DNA of 30,943 nucleotides from the NCBI GenBank assembly GCA_022578965.1, contig MU400857.1, positions 1-30,943 of the forward strand, written 5' to 3'. Each line of letters opens with the position of its first letter. Within the stretch, counting starts at the first letter, position 1. A program made the translations under genes and the position numbers. This document shows positions 11,532-21,901 of the stretch, piece after piece. Origin of the DNA: Xylaria sp. FL1777. Taxonomy: Eukaryota; Ascomycota; Sordariomycetes; Xylariales; Xylariaceae. The notes below the pieces were generated by a model, which worked only from the letters and a program-made list of their open reading frames with translations, was not told where the DNA came from and ran no database searches.

Positions 11532-11630
11532 TGATACGGAAAAATAATGGGACCACCTAGGTTAGTGGTTTCCTTGCAAATATAGCCATATATATGGTAT
11601 AGCCGGACCCCCCCCTAGCGGTCCGTATTA
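11532..11630 (+). repeat. 99-bp terminal direct repeat, right
   Basis: Same length as the left repeat and differing at five positions, all transitions, including the terminal CA changed to TA. On the minus strand it sits just upstream of the tRNA-like promoter. Confidence 0.9.
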
Positions 11631-11635
11631 AAAAC
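11631..11635 (+). repeat. Target-site duplication AAAAC, right copy
   Basis: Second copy of AAAAC after the 530-bp element. Because the element starts with T and the next base here is T, a 6-bp duplication AAAACT with the element starting at 11102 is also possible; TG...CA ends favour 5 bp. Confidence 0.85.
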
Positions 11636-11809
11636 TAAAAAAAAGAAGCAGTATACTTAGCTAAATAAGTATTAAAATTAAAAAAACTACTGTAAGTAAT
11701 ACAAAATAAGCAGCAATATTAAAACAAATAAACTATAAAATAGAAAAAATATAAAAAAAAAAAAAATTATAAAATAATTACATAAAGGTATATATACTTA
11801 ATTAATAGC
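11636..11809 (+). mobile_element. E1, segment 2
   Basis: Inverted match to E2 about 24004-24176. It holds GCAGTATACTT, a block ending in CAGCAATATT that also occurs in segment 1, and GGTATATATACTTA just before the F1 insertion. Confidence 0.8.
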
Positions 11810-11814
11810 ATAAT
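11810..11814 (+). repeat. Target-site duplication ATAAT of F1, left
   Basis: ATAAT precedes the left LTR and recurs at 20495-20499. E2 keeps the uninterrupted site (ATTAT on the plus strand, 23999-24003). Confidence 0.85.
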
Positions 11815-12015
11815 TAATAAGGTTTACTATAAGTAGTAAAGCAATTAAGCATAAAAAGTGTAATATAAATTAAAAGAAAAAAGGCTTTGTAAGCAATTAT
11901 TATATAATTGCTTTAAACATAAGCCTTATATAGCTATTTAGTTAAGCCACTATAAATAAAAATACTACTATAGTTAAACCTTATAAATATAAAGTCCTCC
12001 TTTTAGTTTATATTA
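11815..12015 (-). repeat. F1 3' LTR
   Basis: 201 bp, ending TATTA on the plus strand and starting TAATA; TG...CA ends appear mutated to TA...TA. By eye it differs from the other LTR at 27 positions, all transitions, 24 of which have A or T here. Confidence 0.9.
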
Positions 12016-12597
12016 AGTGCTAAAGCACAAAAAAGAAGTTATTAATTTTAATAAGGCTAATTTAGCTATTTATATAAACTGATCTTTATTTTAAAGATTA
12101 CAATTAATTTAAATCATTTATTAATTAATTAATTAAGCAAGCGTAACTTTTTGTAGCTTTTTATATGGTTGTTTACTAGCAATAAGCTTAGCTTTTGCTT
12201 TATTTTTTAGTTTTAACTTAGCTTAACTTTTTATATAAGCTTAGTATTCCTTAAGTAAGTTTTTAGCTAATTAAAGTTATTACTTTAATTTTTACTAATT
12301 GTTTTTATAACTATATTTTTTCTATTTAATTAAATAGTTAAAACTTAACTTAGTTCAATTAATATAATGCTTTAAAATAGTTTTAATTTCGAACAAATTA
12401 CTTTTTTTATTAAAGTTTTGCTTATTGTAAATAAAACTAAGTAAAGGTATAGTTTAATAAAATAAGTTTTTATTTTATTAGCTAAGTAAAAAATGTGCAA
12501 TAAAGATTACAAAGTATATACTAAAGGTTTTTAGCAAATTAATATAATAAGCTAACTAACTTATTTGTTTTATTACTTTATATAGTTTAGCGCGTTA

Positions 12598-12858
12598 TTA
12601 TAAGTACTTTTTAAACAAGTTGCTAAAAAGATAGTATTTTTTATGCAGCTTTAAATAAACTTTATTTTTAACGTTAAACTTTATAAGCTTATGCTTATTA
12701 TTATAATAATATTTAGCTTTTGCAGCAATAAAGTTTATAGCTAACTTAGCATTTTTATGCAAATGTTTATAAAAAAAGCAAATATTTTTTAATGTGCTAT
12801 ATAACTTATTATTACTAATAAGTATATTATTAAAACTAAAAAGTTTAAATTTAAACAA
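12598..12858 (-). pseudogene. F1 integrase C-terminal part
   Basis: An open 86-codon stretch on the minus strand. Its second half, AAKAKYYYNNKHKLIKFNVK followed by NKVYLKLHKKYYLFSNLFKK, matches the pattern of fungal gypsy integrases after the catalytic core: a Lys-Tyr-Tyr-Tyr-Asp-x-Lys-His-Lys-Pro segment, then a Val-Gly-Asp-x-Val-Tyr-Leu-Arg-Leu-His-Lys-Gly-Tyr segment. Family residues Gly and Asp are replaced by Lys and Asn, the outcome of G-to-A changes. Only its position inside F1, near the 3' LTR, and this motif support the call. The start Met is not the protein start. Not functional. Confidence 0.85.
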
Positions 12859-13089
12859 TTGCTTATGCAGTAAAAACTTAATAAAATCTAAGTATGCACT
12901 ATTAAAGTTTTATTATAAAAATAAAAAAACATTTATTTAATTATAATTAAGGTAAGCAAAAGTGTAGTGCTAAATAGCAATTTTAATAGTTTAGTTTTTA
13001 CGCTTAAATATGCTATTATTTTACAGATAATATGCAGTAATTATTAAGAGCTATGCATTATATTCTTTTTATAAACTTATTTAAAATTC

Positions 13090-13185
13090 TAAAGTAAACT
13101 TACGGTTGCAATTAGAAATAATGCTGCTTAGCATGCCTTAGTTGCACAATAGGATTATTTTAGCAAAAGCAAGACCCTAATTTTT
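13090..13185 (-). pseudogene. F1 integrase N-terminal part
   Basis: Minus-strand reading gives QLRHAKQHYF, a stop, then LQP, resembling the stretch just after the zinc-binding HHCC module of gypsy integrases (typically a Cys-Gln, several basic residues, then Pro-Tyr-Gly-x-Leu-Gln-Pro). It lies about 80-190 codons upstream of the C-terminal part, leaving room for the catalytic core, which is too mutated to read with confidence. The plus-strand open frame at 13402-13647 is antisense to this region and is not a gene. Confidence 0.6.
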
Positions 13186-14580
13186 TGCTATGTATGTTTT
13201 ATAACCTAGAATTAATAATATGCGTTTAAATGTAGCATATATTATAAGCATTAATGCATTATAATGTATATACTTATTTAATTACTATAAGGTTTTTATT
13301 GCTAGTATATTAAGCAAATCTATAATAAAGTTTATTATAACTATTTTTATAAGTTAAGAATTTTTAAGTTAAATTAGTTAGTAATTGCTATTTAGTTTAT
13401 TTTGATTTATTACGCAAAGTTTATAACTATTATAATGCTACAAATACATTTTTACTTTTTAAGTTTTTTTTTTAATAAAAAAACTTTTAAGGTTATATAT
13501 TATACGCTTTTTACTAAAGTAATATTTATTATTATAAGCTATAGCAAAAAACTTGCTAACTTAATCTTTAGGAATACAAAAGCAATAATAGCTTTTTTTG
13601 TTGATATTATAAAGCAGTTTATCTATAATTACAAAAAGATAACTTAAGCGCAAAAAATTTGCAGCGTTTTTGTTGCTATTTACACGTATTACGTTTAAAA
13701 TTCTATAATACTTTAGGTTTTTATTATAATTAGCAATAATTTCTAATTTTACTTTATTATTTATAATAGCTTTTATTAATACTAACTAAATGTTATTAAG
13801 CATAAGATTTTTATTAGTTTTTTATATGTTGCTTTTTGCATTAAGCAAGTTTTTAATGTTTTTAAAACAACTTAGTATATTTAGTATATAGTTAATACAG
13901 CTAAGCAAATAATATACTTATAAACTATATTAAGAAAAATAAATTAAAGCATTAATAAAGCGCTTATTAGCGCGATTTATAAACGTAGTATTTAGATTAA
14001 TTTAGTTAATAATGCTTTTAATAGCAAAATAGTTAATAAAAACAACTATAAAGTTTTTTAATGTTTTAATTGTTATACGTAAACGCTTATATGCTTATAT
14101 AATACAACTTACTTTTATTTTAAAAAAACTATACTATAACTTAAAAATTAAAATATATTTGCTTAAATATATAACAAAAAGCATTTGTGCATTAAAGATA
14201 AAAGTATTTAATTACTACATGTAATTATTTTTTGTGTAGTATAGCATAATATTAAAGCCTTGCTTAAAAAATATATCTATTTGTATATATAACAACTTAC
14301 TAAAGTTATAATAATATAATATAATATACAAACAAATAAAATCTTAAATAGCTTAAAATAATGCTTTTTTAGCTTTTATAAGTTTAAAGAAAGTTAAGCA
14401 GCAATATGCTTAATGCTTGCTAAAGTTGTTTACTTTAAACTTTTTAGACTTACGTTTTTTATTAAGCAACGCAGTTTTACGTTTTTGCAATAGTTCTAAA
14501 ATCTTTACGTAAAACAAAATTAATAAACATAAAAAACCTATAATACTTAAGTATTATTTAAAAGCTTTAAGTTAACAAAA

Positions 14581-14900
14581 AAATTTAATGTTTTATATTG
14601 CTTTAATTTTTTGCTTAATAGTTAATATGCTAAAGGCGTTTACTTGAAAGCTTAAAAGCTTAACAAAAAAATATGCTATAAAAGACTTTTTTAGCGAAAA
14701 AAATATTTTTTTGCTTTAAAACAGCTTAAAAATAATGCATAAATAAAAAAAGTGTTTTTTTTTAGTATTAAAGTAAATCATAATATTATTAATAAAAGCG
14801 CAACAAAAATGCTTAAACTTTTTAAGTAAGCAATCTATAAACTGTTACATATATACAAGTATATTGCAAAATTTTATAAGTGCAACTATAAACTGTTTAA
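14581..14900 (-). pseudogene. F1 reverse transcriptase core, active site mutated
   Basis: One minus-strand frame reads DCLLKKFKHFCCAFINNIMI and continues IYFNTKKKHFFY, then KSFIAYFFVKLLSFQVNAFS. It lines up with the gypsy RT pattern Phe-x-Asp-Asp-Ile-x-Ile-Tyr-Ser, a Glu-Glu-His segment, and the later Lys-Cys/Ser-Phe...Val-Lys-Leu-Leu-Gly segment. The two catalytic aspartates are Asn-Asn (plus-strand 14785-14790), each explained by one G-to-A change. Stops are few over about 105 codons. The enzyme would copy the element RNA into DNA in virus-like particles; this copy cannot. Confidence 0.9.
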
Positions 14901-17745
14901 AACCTTTTAAGCTAACAATAGTAAATCTGTTGCAATAATTAAAATATATTTTAAATTAATAAAAAAAAAAAGTTGTGTTTATACAAATTATATACTTTTT
15001 TTTTTTAATTAATAAAATAACTTTAGATTAAAAAAGCAAAAAATAATTATTTAAAACAGCTACTTTGTTTAAAGTTCGCAAGTTAATTACTAGTTATAAA
15101 TGCAATTTTTTTTTCTTTTATGTTTAAACTACAAAAGTAAAATATGCAAATAAAGTAAGTTTATTAACTTATTTTATTTAATTTTATGCATAAAGCTAAT
15201 TAAAAACAAAATTAACAGCTTTTTTGTTGCAAATGCTTAAAAAATAAAGTTAATTATTTAACTTAGTTTTTTACTAATTGTTTACTAAAGGTATTTTTAT
15301 AAGTTTATTTTTAAAAATATTAATAATATTTTAGTTTTATTAAATTTTAAAAATCTTGTTAATTAATTATAGGATTTTTTTTGCTATTATATTTTTGCTA
15401 GTATAAATAAAATAGCTAGCTAGCAATATAACTTTGTTTTTTTCGTTAGGTTTTTTAATTCCTAAAGTAAAAATAATTTTGCGAATTTTAGGTTTTAGCA
15501 CGTTTAAATCTATTGCATTGTTTATTTTTTTTAGTAGCTAGTTAGCTAATCTTTTAATTATGCTATATACTGCATTAATAACTAAGCTAATAGTTAAAAC
15601 ACTAGCTTATTTAAGCATGTTTATTATATTAGTAATATTAGTTATATTAGTGTAAAGGTTAAAGTTATAGCTAAAAATATATACATTAGTAGTAATTTAT
15701 TCAAGCGTAAAAGTTAAGTTAATTAACTTATTTACGTAAAACATGTTAAAAAACTTAAAGTTATTAAAGATATAAATGCTTTTGTTAATAATATTTAAGC
15801 TAGCACTAATAGTGCTAATAGTTCTAGCGCTAATATTTCTAGGTGTTATGCTAAATAAAGCACTTATAGCTATAATGCTTGCAGCTAATATAACTGTTTT
15901 TAAATATGCTTTTTAGAATTTCTTTTTAGTTTTGCTACTAAAAAATTACTTTTAAATAGTGCTAATATAAGTACCCTTAGGTATAGTTTTAATTTAAAGC
16001 AAAAAATTAGCTAAAATTACACTTTTAAAAGTAGTAAACTTAATAAGTGCAGCTATACTATTTTTATAAAATAGCTTAAATATAAAGTTATAATTAATAA
16101 ACAAAGGTTTATATATAGCTAAAGCTTGTACTATAGCACTAAGCTTAAAAAATACTTTGCGAGCTAAAGTAACTCTTTATATACATAAGTACGCACATAA
16201 GTATACCTAAAATAAAATTTTAAAGTTGTTTATATTAGCTATAGTTATTTTTGCTTTTTTATAATTAATAATTATACTTTGTAAATTTAAACATTTAGTG
16301 CTTAGCAAAAAATAAAGTATTATGTCTTTTTTAACTACTTAAGCTTTTTTTTTAATCTATAAAAGCTTAAAAAATCCGTAATTATTATGTTTTAATAAGT
16401 AAAGTTTAAACTTAGCTTTTAATGTGTAATAAAAGCAGCTTTTACTAATACTTTTAATTTTTTTTGCTTGTTAACTTTTTTAATGTTTAATTGTATGTTT
16501 ACAGGTATTAAGAAGTTTGCGCGTAATAATGCTTTATAATGCACTTATGTTTAAGCATACTTAAACTTTTTTACTATTAGGTTTAGCATATATATTTACT
16601 TTAAAATACAAATATTTAACGCTAAAACATTTTAATAAGTTGTTTAAAGTATTAATAACTAAAAGTGCTTAATATATACAAAGTATAATTAGCTTAGCTT
16701 TAGATTTAGCGCTTTTAATTTTTATAAAAATGCTTATTTTTAGCTAACATAAAGCTAAGTTTGCTTATAATTTATTTGTACTGCAGGTTTTTAAATAGCA
16801 AAACAGCTAATTACAAAAATTAAACAAAGTGCAACAACGCTTTGCATATATGCATTATTAAATTAGCAAGCAATTAAAATATAATTTGTTTATATAAGCA
16901 ATTAATACATTTATAAGCATATTAGTTTTTATTATATAACAAGTTAAAAGTCTTTTTATAATATTTATATGTATTACTATAGTTTATTACTATAAAAGCT
17001 ACGCTATTTAAGCTTTTTAAAAAAGAAAAAATTAAGTTTTTAAACTTAAAAGAAGTAAACTTAAAGTTAAAGTTTATAAAATAAGCTTAGTTGCGATTTT
17101 TTTTATGCTTATTATATTTATTTTAATAATGCTTACAACTATATTTATATTTGCGTTTTTTCTTTTTTTATAAAGGCTTATTGTTGTTATTTTTACTATT
17201 TTTGCTAAATTTATCTTTATTTTCCAACTTATATTTATACTTGTTTTTTTAGAACTTGCAATTATAACCTTTAAGCAAAGGCAATTAGTGTTATATATAT
17301 TGCTTTTTTCTTTTGCATGCATAAAAGAACATTTTTTTTGCTGCTGCAATAAGAATTAACTTTGCTTTAGCAACCTTAGTTATATATTTAGCTAAAGATT
17401 TTTTTTTTTTAAAAGCATAAAAGTATTGCTTAATATTTATATTTATGTAAGTTTAAATAAAGATTATTATGCTTTGCTAATTATTATTGTTTTTAGTTAA
17501 AGTTTTTATTGCTTTAACGTATTATAGCTTTTTTTAAATAAAGGTTATTATTGCTATGTTTTTTTAAGCTATGTTTTTTAAAGTAAGCTTAGTACTATTA
17601 AATTGTTAAGTTGCTTTAAAAGCAAGCATTACAAATTAAATTATAAGTTCGTTAAGTATTTTGTTTAATTCTTTAGTACAATAGCTTATATGTATAGCTA
17701 ATATTAACTTATTATTTTACTACATTACTGCAGTTCTTTTTAACA

Positions 17746-18175
17746 AGGTTTAAAACATTCTTAATATTTGCTTTTTATTAAAGTTATAAGTGCTTAAGTT
17801 CTTAAAAAACAAAGAAATATAATCTATAAAGCAATAAATATTAGTAAAAATTAGTTTATTACTATTTATAACTATGTTAATATTTTTAGAATTATTTCGA
17901 TTAAGATTAAAATAGCTAATATTAAAACATTTTAGCTTATTTAATCTGCTAATAGTAAATTTGTTTGATCTTTTTCTAAAGGTAGCACTTTAGTTAATAT
18001 AATTGCTTTAACTAAGCAAATTAACTTTATTTTTGCAAAAAGATCGTTTATTGCTTCTATTATTACTATTATTATTATTTAAAGGATTATTTAGATTTAG
18101 GTTAATGTTTATGTTTATACGTTTTTTAGCTTTCTTTTTGCAACTATTAAAAGCATGACTTTTTGCTTTTTTGGA
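17746..18175 (-). pseudogene. F1 gag-side Asn/Lys-rich remnant
   Basis: The minus-strand frame starting at 18175 stays readable for about 140 codons with few stops. It is basic and rich in Asn and Ser, with SKKAKSHAFNSCKKKAKKR near the start and a run of Asn after it. Its place, between the 5' LTR and the RT, suits gag or a nucleocapsid region. No intact CCHC zinc knuckle is visible. A second minus-strand open frame (17074-17349, 91 codons, Lys/Ile/Asn-rich) lies downstream in the same region and probably belongs to gag or protease. Assignment rests on position. Confidence 0.45.
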
Positions 18176-19599
18176 CTATTAATACATAATAAAAAACTTA
18201 AACGGTTTATTTTAATTAAAACTATTACTTTTAGGTGCTGCTTTGTGCACGGTTAATTGTATAAGTATAAAGGTAATAGCTCTTATGTTAAGAACAAAAG
18301 TAAAGTTAATCATTATAAGTAGCGCAGTTATTATTATTGCATTAGCTGTAATGCTTATAATAAACAGTACAAAAAGCGCAAAAGCTATTATTTAAGCAAA
18401 AGGTGCTACTAAAGAAGCTATTAGTTAAGTAATTTTAATTAACAAACGTAGTATTATATTAAAGTTAAACTAAAAAGCAAAAAAACAATTAATGCTTATT
18501 AAACTAAAAGTTACTAAGTATAATAGTTCTTATAATAGTTCTTAATAAAAATTGCTTGCTAATTTAATAAGTGCAGCTGTTATAAGTATTAAAAATAAAG
18601 CTGCTTTATTTTTATAAAGCGATTGCAATTTAAAACTAAGTACATTTATATAAAGTAAAAGCAAAAATAGCTAAAGTAAAACTAGCTATTTTAGCACTAG
18701 TTAATATAACATTAATGTTTTTAATAGTAATAGTGCTAAACTATTATAAGTATAAAGTATGCAGTTTAAGAGTTTTTTTAACATATTTTCTATTTAATTA
18801 TTACTTTTAACAACTTGGTTTATTGTTCTTTAAAAATAATTAACTTGCTTACTTAAAGTATTTAAATCTTTAGTAAACATTTTACTAGTTTTTAAAAGAT
18901 TTAGCTTATAATAAATATTCTTGTTTAGTTTTTTTTAGTTTTAAACAATTTAAGCTATTTTTTAATTTTAATTAGCTAATTTATTTATTAAGTATTACTA
19001 TGTTTTTTTGTTGTTGCTTATTTGCTTTAAAGTTAGCAATAAATCTTCTTTTTAATTAGAAAAAAAGACATTAGCATTAATATTAGCTATAGCTATTTCT
19101 TTTAGCAAAAAAGCATTTATAGTTTGCAAGTCCTAAGTTTCTTTTTTAGAACAAACTAGTTTAAAAGTAAGCATAAAACGCAGTAATTGCAAACCGTAAA
19201 GTATATACAATATTAATAGTTAATTTAATAAGTTAGCTAGTTTTTTGGTTATTTTGGAAAGTTTAAGCAGCTAATCTAGTAAGTTAACCGGTTTTTTGCT
19301 TATTTTAGCAAGTTTTAGTATTAAATTTTTAATAACAAACTTAGTTTTAAAACCTTTGTAGTTTAATAAAGTACTTATTTGCAAATTTAAAAGTAAATCG
19401 TTAGGATATTTGCTTAATAAATCGTTTTGTTTACTGTTTTAGCTTGCTATTAAAGCTAATAGCAGTAAGTAATGCAAGCTAAAAAATAACATAAAGTATA
19501 AAATATAAGTGTATAAAGTGGTGCTAGGATTTAATGCGTTAAAATGTACAGATGTATAAATAAGTATAAACTAGCATATTTATAGAACTTAGAAAATTT

Positions 19600-20277
19600 C
19601 TTTAAGTTTAACCAGGTTTATGCTTAATTAAGTTAATACTACTTGCTTATTAGCTGCTTTACTAAATTATTGCATAACTTTATAAAGCAGATAATTTAAA
19701 ATTAAAGGTGCAATTAAATATAACGCAAATATAATAAAGTTAGGTAAAATATATTAAGTATTACATGTATTAAAAAACCTAATGCAAGCAAAAAATAGCT
19801 AAGTGCAGTACAAACTAATGTTTTAAAGGTTATATAACTATAAACGTTAACACGAAGTTAAATGTAGTAGTATTTAAGCAGCACGGCTGTTTAGCAAGTC
19901 TAACAAATATAAAGTATGCAAAATATTTAGCTAGTAAATAAATAATTAATAATTAGTAATTAATGATTAATAATTAACGCTTGCAAATAGCGTAGATTTT
20001 AGCGGATTAACTTTAACAAAAGTTAAAGTAAATGCTAAAAACGCTTTAGATGTTATAAGAACTAATCTAAAAAAAGTGAATAACAAGGTTTACGTAATGC
20101 AAAAGCTAAACTTTATTTGTATTGCGTAGTTTTACTAAAGGAGGTTTAAATGTTACAAGAATTAATTTAAACAAAATAATAGTAAACTATATAAGTAAAA
20201 AGGCTATACTACATTCCGCGCACATAATTTGCTAGCAGAAAAAAAAAAGAAACTAAAGTATAAGGTTTTAATCACAG
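19600..20277 (-). other. F1 5' leader
   Basis: Matches F2 30161-30785 in inverted orientation throughout, so it is element sequence rather than host DNA. It contains two related blocks, each with a TGTTA(T/C)AAGAA-type core, at about 20048-20071 and 20151-20172. It is among the least mutated parts of F1, retaining runs such as CATTCCGCGCAC near 20213. Confidence 0.75.
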
Positions 20278-20291
20278 GGCTTATTCTACCA
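20278..20291 (-). other. F1 primer-binding-site candidate
   Basis: On the minus strand TGGTAGAATAAGCC begins two bases after the 5' LTR end. LTR elements usually start this site with TGG, the complement of a tRNA CCA end. F2 has TAGTAAAATAAGCC at the same place (30147-30160), the same site after G-to-A change. The tRNA is not identified. Confidence 0.65.
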
Positions 20292-20293
20292 TT

Positions 20294-20494
20294 TAGTAAG
20301 GTTTACTATAAGTAGTAAAGCAATTAAGCATAAAAAGTGTAATGTAAATTAAAAGGAGGAAGGCCTTACAAGCAATTGCTACGCAATTGCTTTAAGCATA
20401 GGCCCTACATAGCTATTTAGCTAAGCTACTATAAATAGGAATACTACTATAGCTAGACCTCATAAATATAAAGTCCTCTTTTTAGTCTGTATTA
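20294..20494 (-). repeat. F1 5' LTR
   Basis: 201 bp, the same length as the 3' LTR and less mutated (it keeps GGAGGAAGGCC and TAGACCTCAT segments). A TATA-like TATATTTAT lies on the minus strand near the outer end. Confidence 0.9.
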
Positions 20495-20499
20495 ATAAT
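20495..20499 (+). repeat. Target-site duplication ATAAT of F1, right
   Basis: Second ATAAT; after it E1 resumes with GCAAATAAACAAACAAC, exactly as E2 reads through its uninterrupted site. Confidence 0.85.
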
Positions 20500-20733
20500 G
20501 CAAATAAACAAACAACTTAAAAGCAAAAAAATAAAAAGCAAAGCATTTAATAAAATCGTAGCAAAACTAATGCAATTTAAAAGTAAATATAAAATGTTTT
20601 TACTTAGCTACTAAAAAAAAAGTAAGCTGCTTATAGCTTGCTTTTAACTTATAAGCACAGTTTTTACCTATATATATAAAAGATAAAAACTAGTATAGCT
20701 AATAGGCCGTTAGCCTAAATAATACAATATATA
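20500..20733 (+). mobile_element. E1, segment 3 (3' tail)
   Basis: Inverted match to E2 23767-23998. It ends with a GGCCGTTAGCC hairpin-capable core and AATACAATATA. The same tail occurs in E3 and E4. Similarity to E2 stops right after AATACAATATAT, marking the element end. Confidence 0.8.
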
Positions 20734-20920
20734 TAAAAAGTAATATAAACGCTAATATAATAAACTATACAAGCAAGCAAAATAATTGCAAAAGAAATAA
20801 TAGTAAAAAAAACAATATTTTAGTTAAAAAATCTATAATATGCAATATAATAAAAACCAAGCATTAAAAAAATACAAAAAAAATATAACTATATACAAAA
20901 TATAATAATTAATTAATTAA
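20734..20920. other. AT-rich spacer
   Basis: Sequence between the E1 end and the hairpin element. It probably continues the DNA that E1 entered at about 10016. No gene seen. Confidence 0.5.
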
Positions 20921-21378
20921 ATATAACTTTAAATAAATTTAAAGTTGCTATATAAATAAATTATAGTTTGTTGTTTTTTAAATAAAAACGTAAGCAAAAA
21001 AATCAACATAATTACTTTAAACCAAAATTCCAAGTTTATATTAAAAAAGGTAAAAAAGGTTATAATTAGTAAAAAAGTAGTATAGCTAAAAAAGTACAAA
21101 CGCAAAAACTATTCTAGTTTAAAGCACCTAAAATAAAGGATTATATTTTAAGTTATCTTAGGTTATCTTAAGTGCCTTAAACTAAAATAGTCCTTATGTT
21201 TATATTTCTTTAGCTATACTATCTCTTTATTAATTATAACCCTTTTTACTTCCTTTAATATAAACTTAGAATTCTGGTTTAAAGTAACTATGTTAATTTT
21301 CTTGCTTATGTTTTTATTTAAAAAATAATAAACTATAATTTATTTATATAATAACTTTAAATTTATTTAAAATTATAT
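20921..21378. repeat. 458-bp long inverted repeat (hairpin element)
   Basis: Two arms of about 216 bp (20921-21136 and 21163-21378) are reverse complements, separated by a 26-bp loop. Arms match nearly throughout without gaps that I can see; mismatches are mostly transitions. Example pairing: ATTTAAACCAAAATTCC-type sequence in the left arm near 21020 against GGAATTCTGGTTTAAAG-type sequence near 21270. No open frame and no clear target-site duplication. It could be a foldback or MITE element, or a head-to-head duplication. It may form a hairpin RNA if transcribed. Confidence 0.85.
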
Positions 21379-21661
21379 AGCTAAAAGTTTTTTATATTAT
21401 AAAGTAATAAAAAAGAAAACCTTATATTAACGTTATAATAAATAAAACAAAATAAAACAATAAAATTAAAAATTAAAAACCAAAAAAAAACATAATAGCT
21501 TAATATAATTAGTTTTTTTAAAAAAAGTTAATTATATATTTTATAATTTTAAGCGCTTTAATTAGCTATAAATTATAATAAACTTATTATATATTAATAT
21601 AATAAGTTTGCTTTTAAGGTTTTAATTTATAAATAATAATAAAATCTTTAGTAATAGTTTA
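21379..21661. other. AT-rich spacer
   Basis: Sequence between the hairpin element and the left target site of G. No gene or repeat recognised. Confidence 0.5.
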
Positions 21662-21666
21662 TTAAA
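21662..21666 (+). repeat. Target-site duplication TTAAA of G, left
   Basis: TTAAA directly before the left LTR of G, repeated at 29164-29168 after the right LTR. Confidence 0.75.
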
Positions 21667-21901
21667 TGTGATAATTTATATATAAACTAACGTAACTAGC
21701 ACATAAACTAGCGTATAAACTACTAAAATTAAAGCTTAAATCACTTATAGTAGCACTAATGAATTAGTGCTTATAATCAGCCTTACATATTTTATTTTAA
21801 CCTTTGAGCTTTTTTTTTCTTTTTTTTTTTTTTTTTTAGCTTAGAATTTTTGTTTATAGTATTAATACACTAGCTGCTATATTATTTAATTAATTATAAT
21901 A
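21667..21901 (+). repeat. G 5' LTR
   Basis: Starts TGTGATAA and ends TATAATA. It contains a 9-bp stem AGCACTAAT / ATTAGTGCT around 21752-21771 and a long T-rich tract (about 21808-21838). Aligns end to end with 28928-29163. Confidence 0.85.

Larger units (their letters stand above)
11101..11630 (-). mobile_element. 530-bp TRIM-like element with tRNA-like core
   Basis: A GC-rich, unmutated island with two 99-bp direct repeats (11101-11199, 11532-11630) around a 332-bp core. The repeats begin TG and end CA (TA in the right copy) and differ by five transitions. A 5-bp AAAAC duplication flanks it, and the E2 paralogue lacks both the element and the second AAAAC, so the whole unit arrived as one piece. 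The core carries near-perfect RNA polymerase III A and B boxes on the minus strand. It has no coding capacity. Known families with this architecture are TRIMs and small LTR elements, but I see neither a TGG-type primer-binding site after the repeat nor a polypurine tract before the other. Each repeat also has 9-bp inverted ends, so paired MITE-like units are an alternative that the single empty site argues against. Confidence 0.8.
11815..20494 (-). mobile_element. F1: Ty3/gypsy LTR retrotransposon, decayed
   Basis: 8,680 bp with two 201-bp LTRs, a 5-bp ATAAT duplication and an empty site in E2. The coding strand is minus: the 5' LTR is at 20294-20494, followed by a TGG primer-binding-like site, gag-side sequence, reverse transcriptase near 14.8 kb, and integrase at 13.2-12.6 kb before the 3' LTR. 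That order (gag, RT, RNase H, integrase) is the Ty3/gypsy order. The frames are full of stop codons and the RT active site is destroyed, so it is dead. The 5' end (about 17.9-20.5 kb) keeps more C and G than the 3' half. Inserted into E1. Confidence 0.93.

Noticed and set aside
11101..11630. Two independent MITE insertions around host sequence
   Set aside because: The E2 paralogue lacks repeats and core together, with one 5-bp duplication around the whole unit.
13402..13647. 81-codon plus-strand open frame
   Set aside because: Antisense to the F1 pol region, whose coding strand is minus.
18120..18180. CCHC zinc knuckle of Gag
   Set aside because: Cys and His codons occur, but no strand or frame gives the C-x2-C-x4-H-x4-C spacing.
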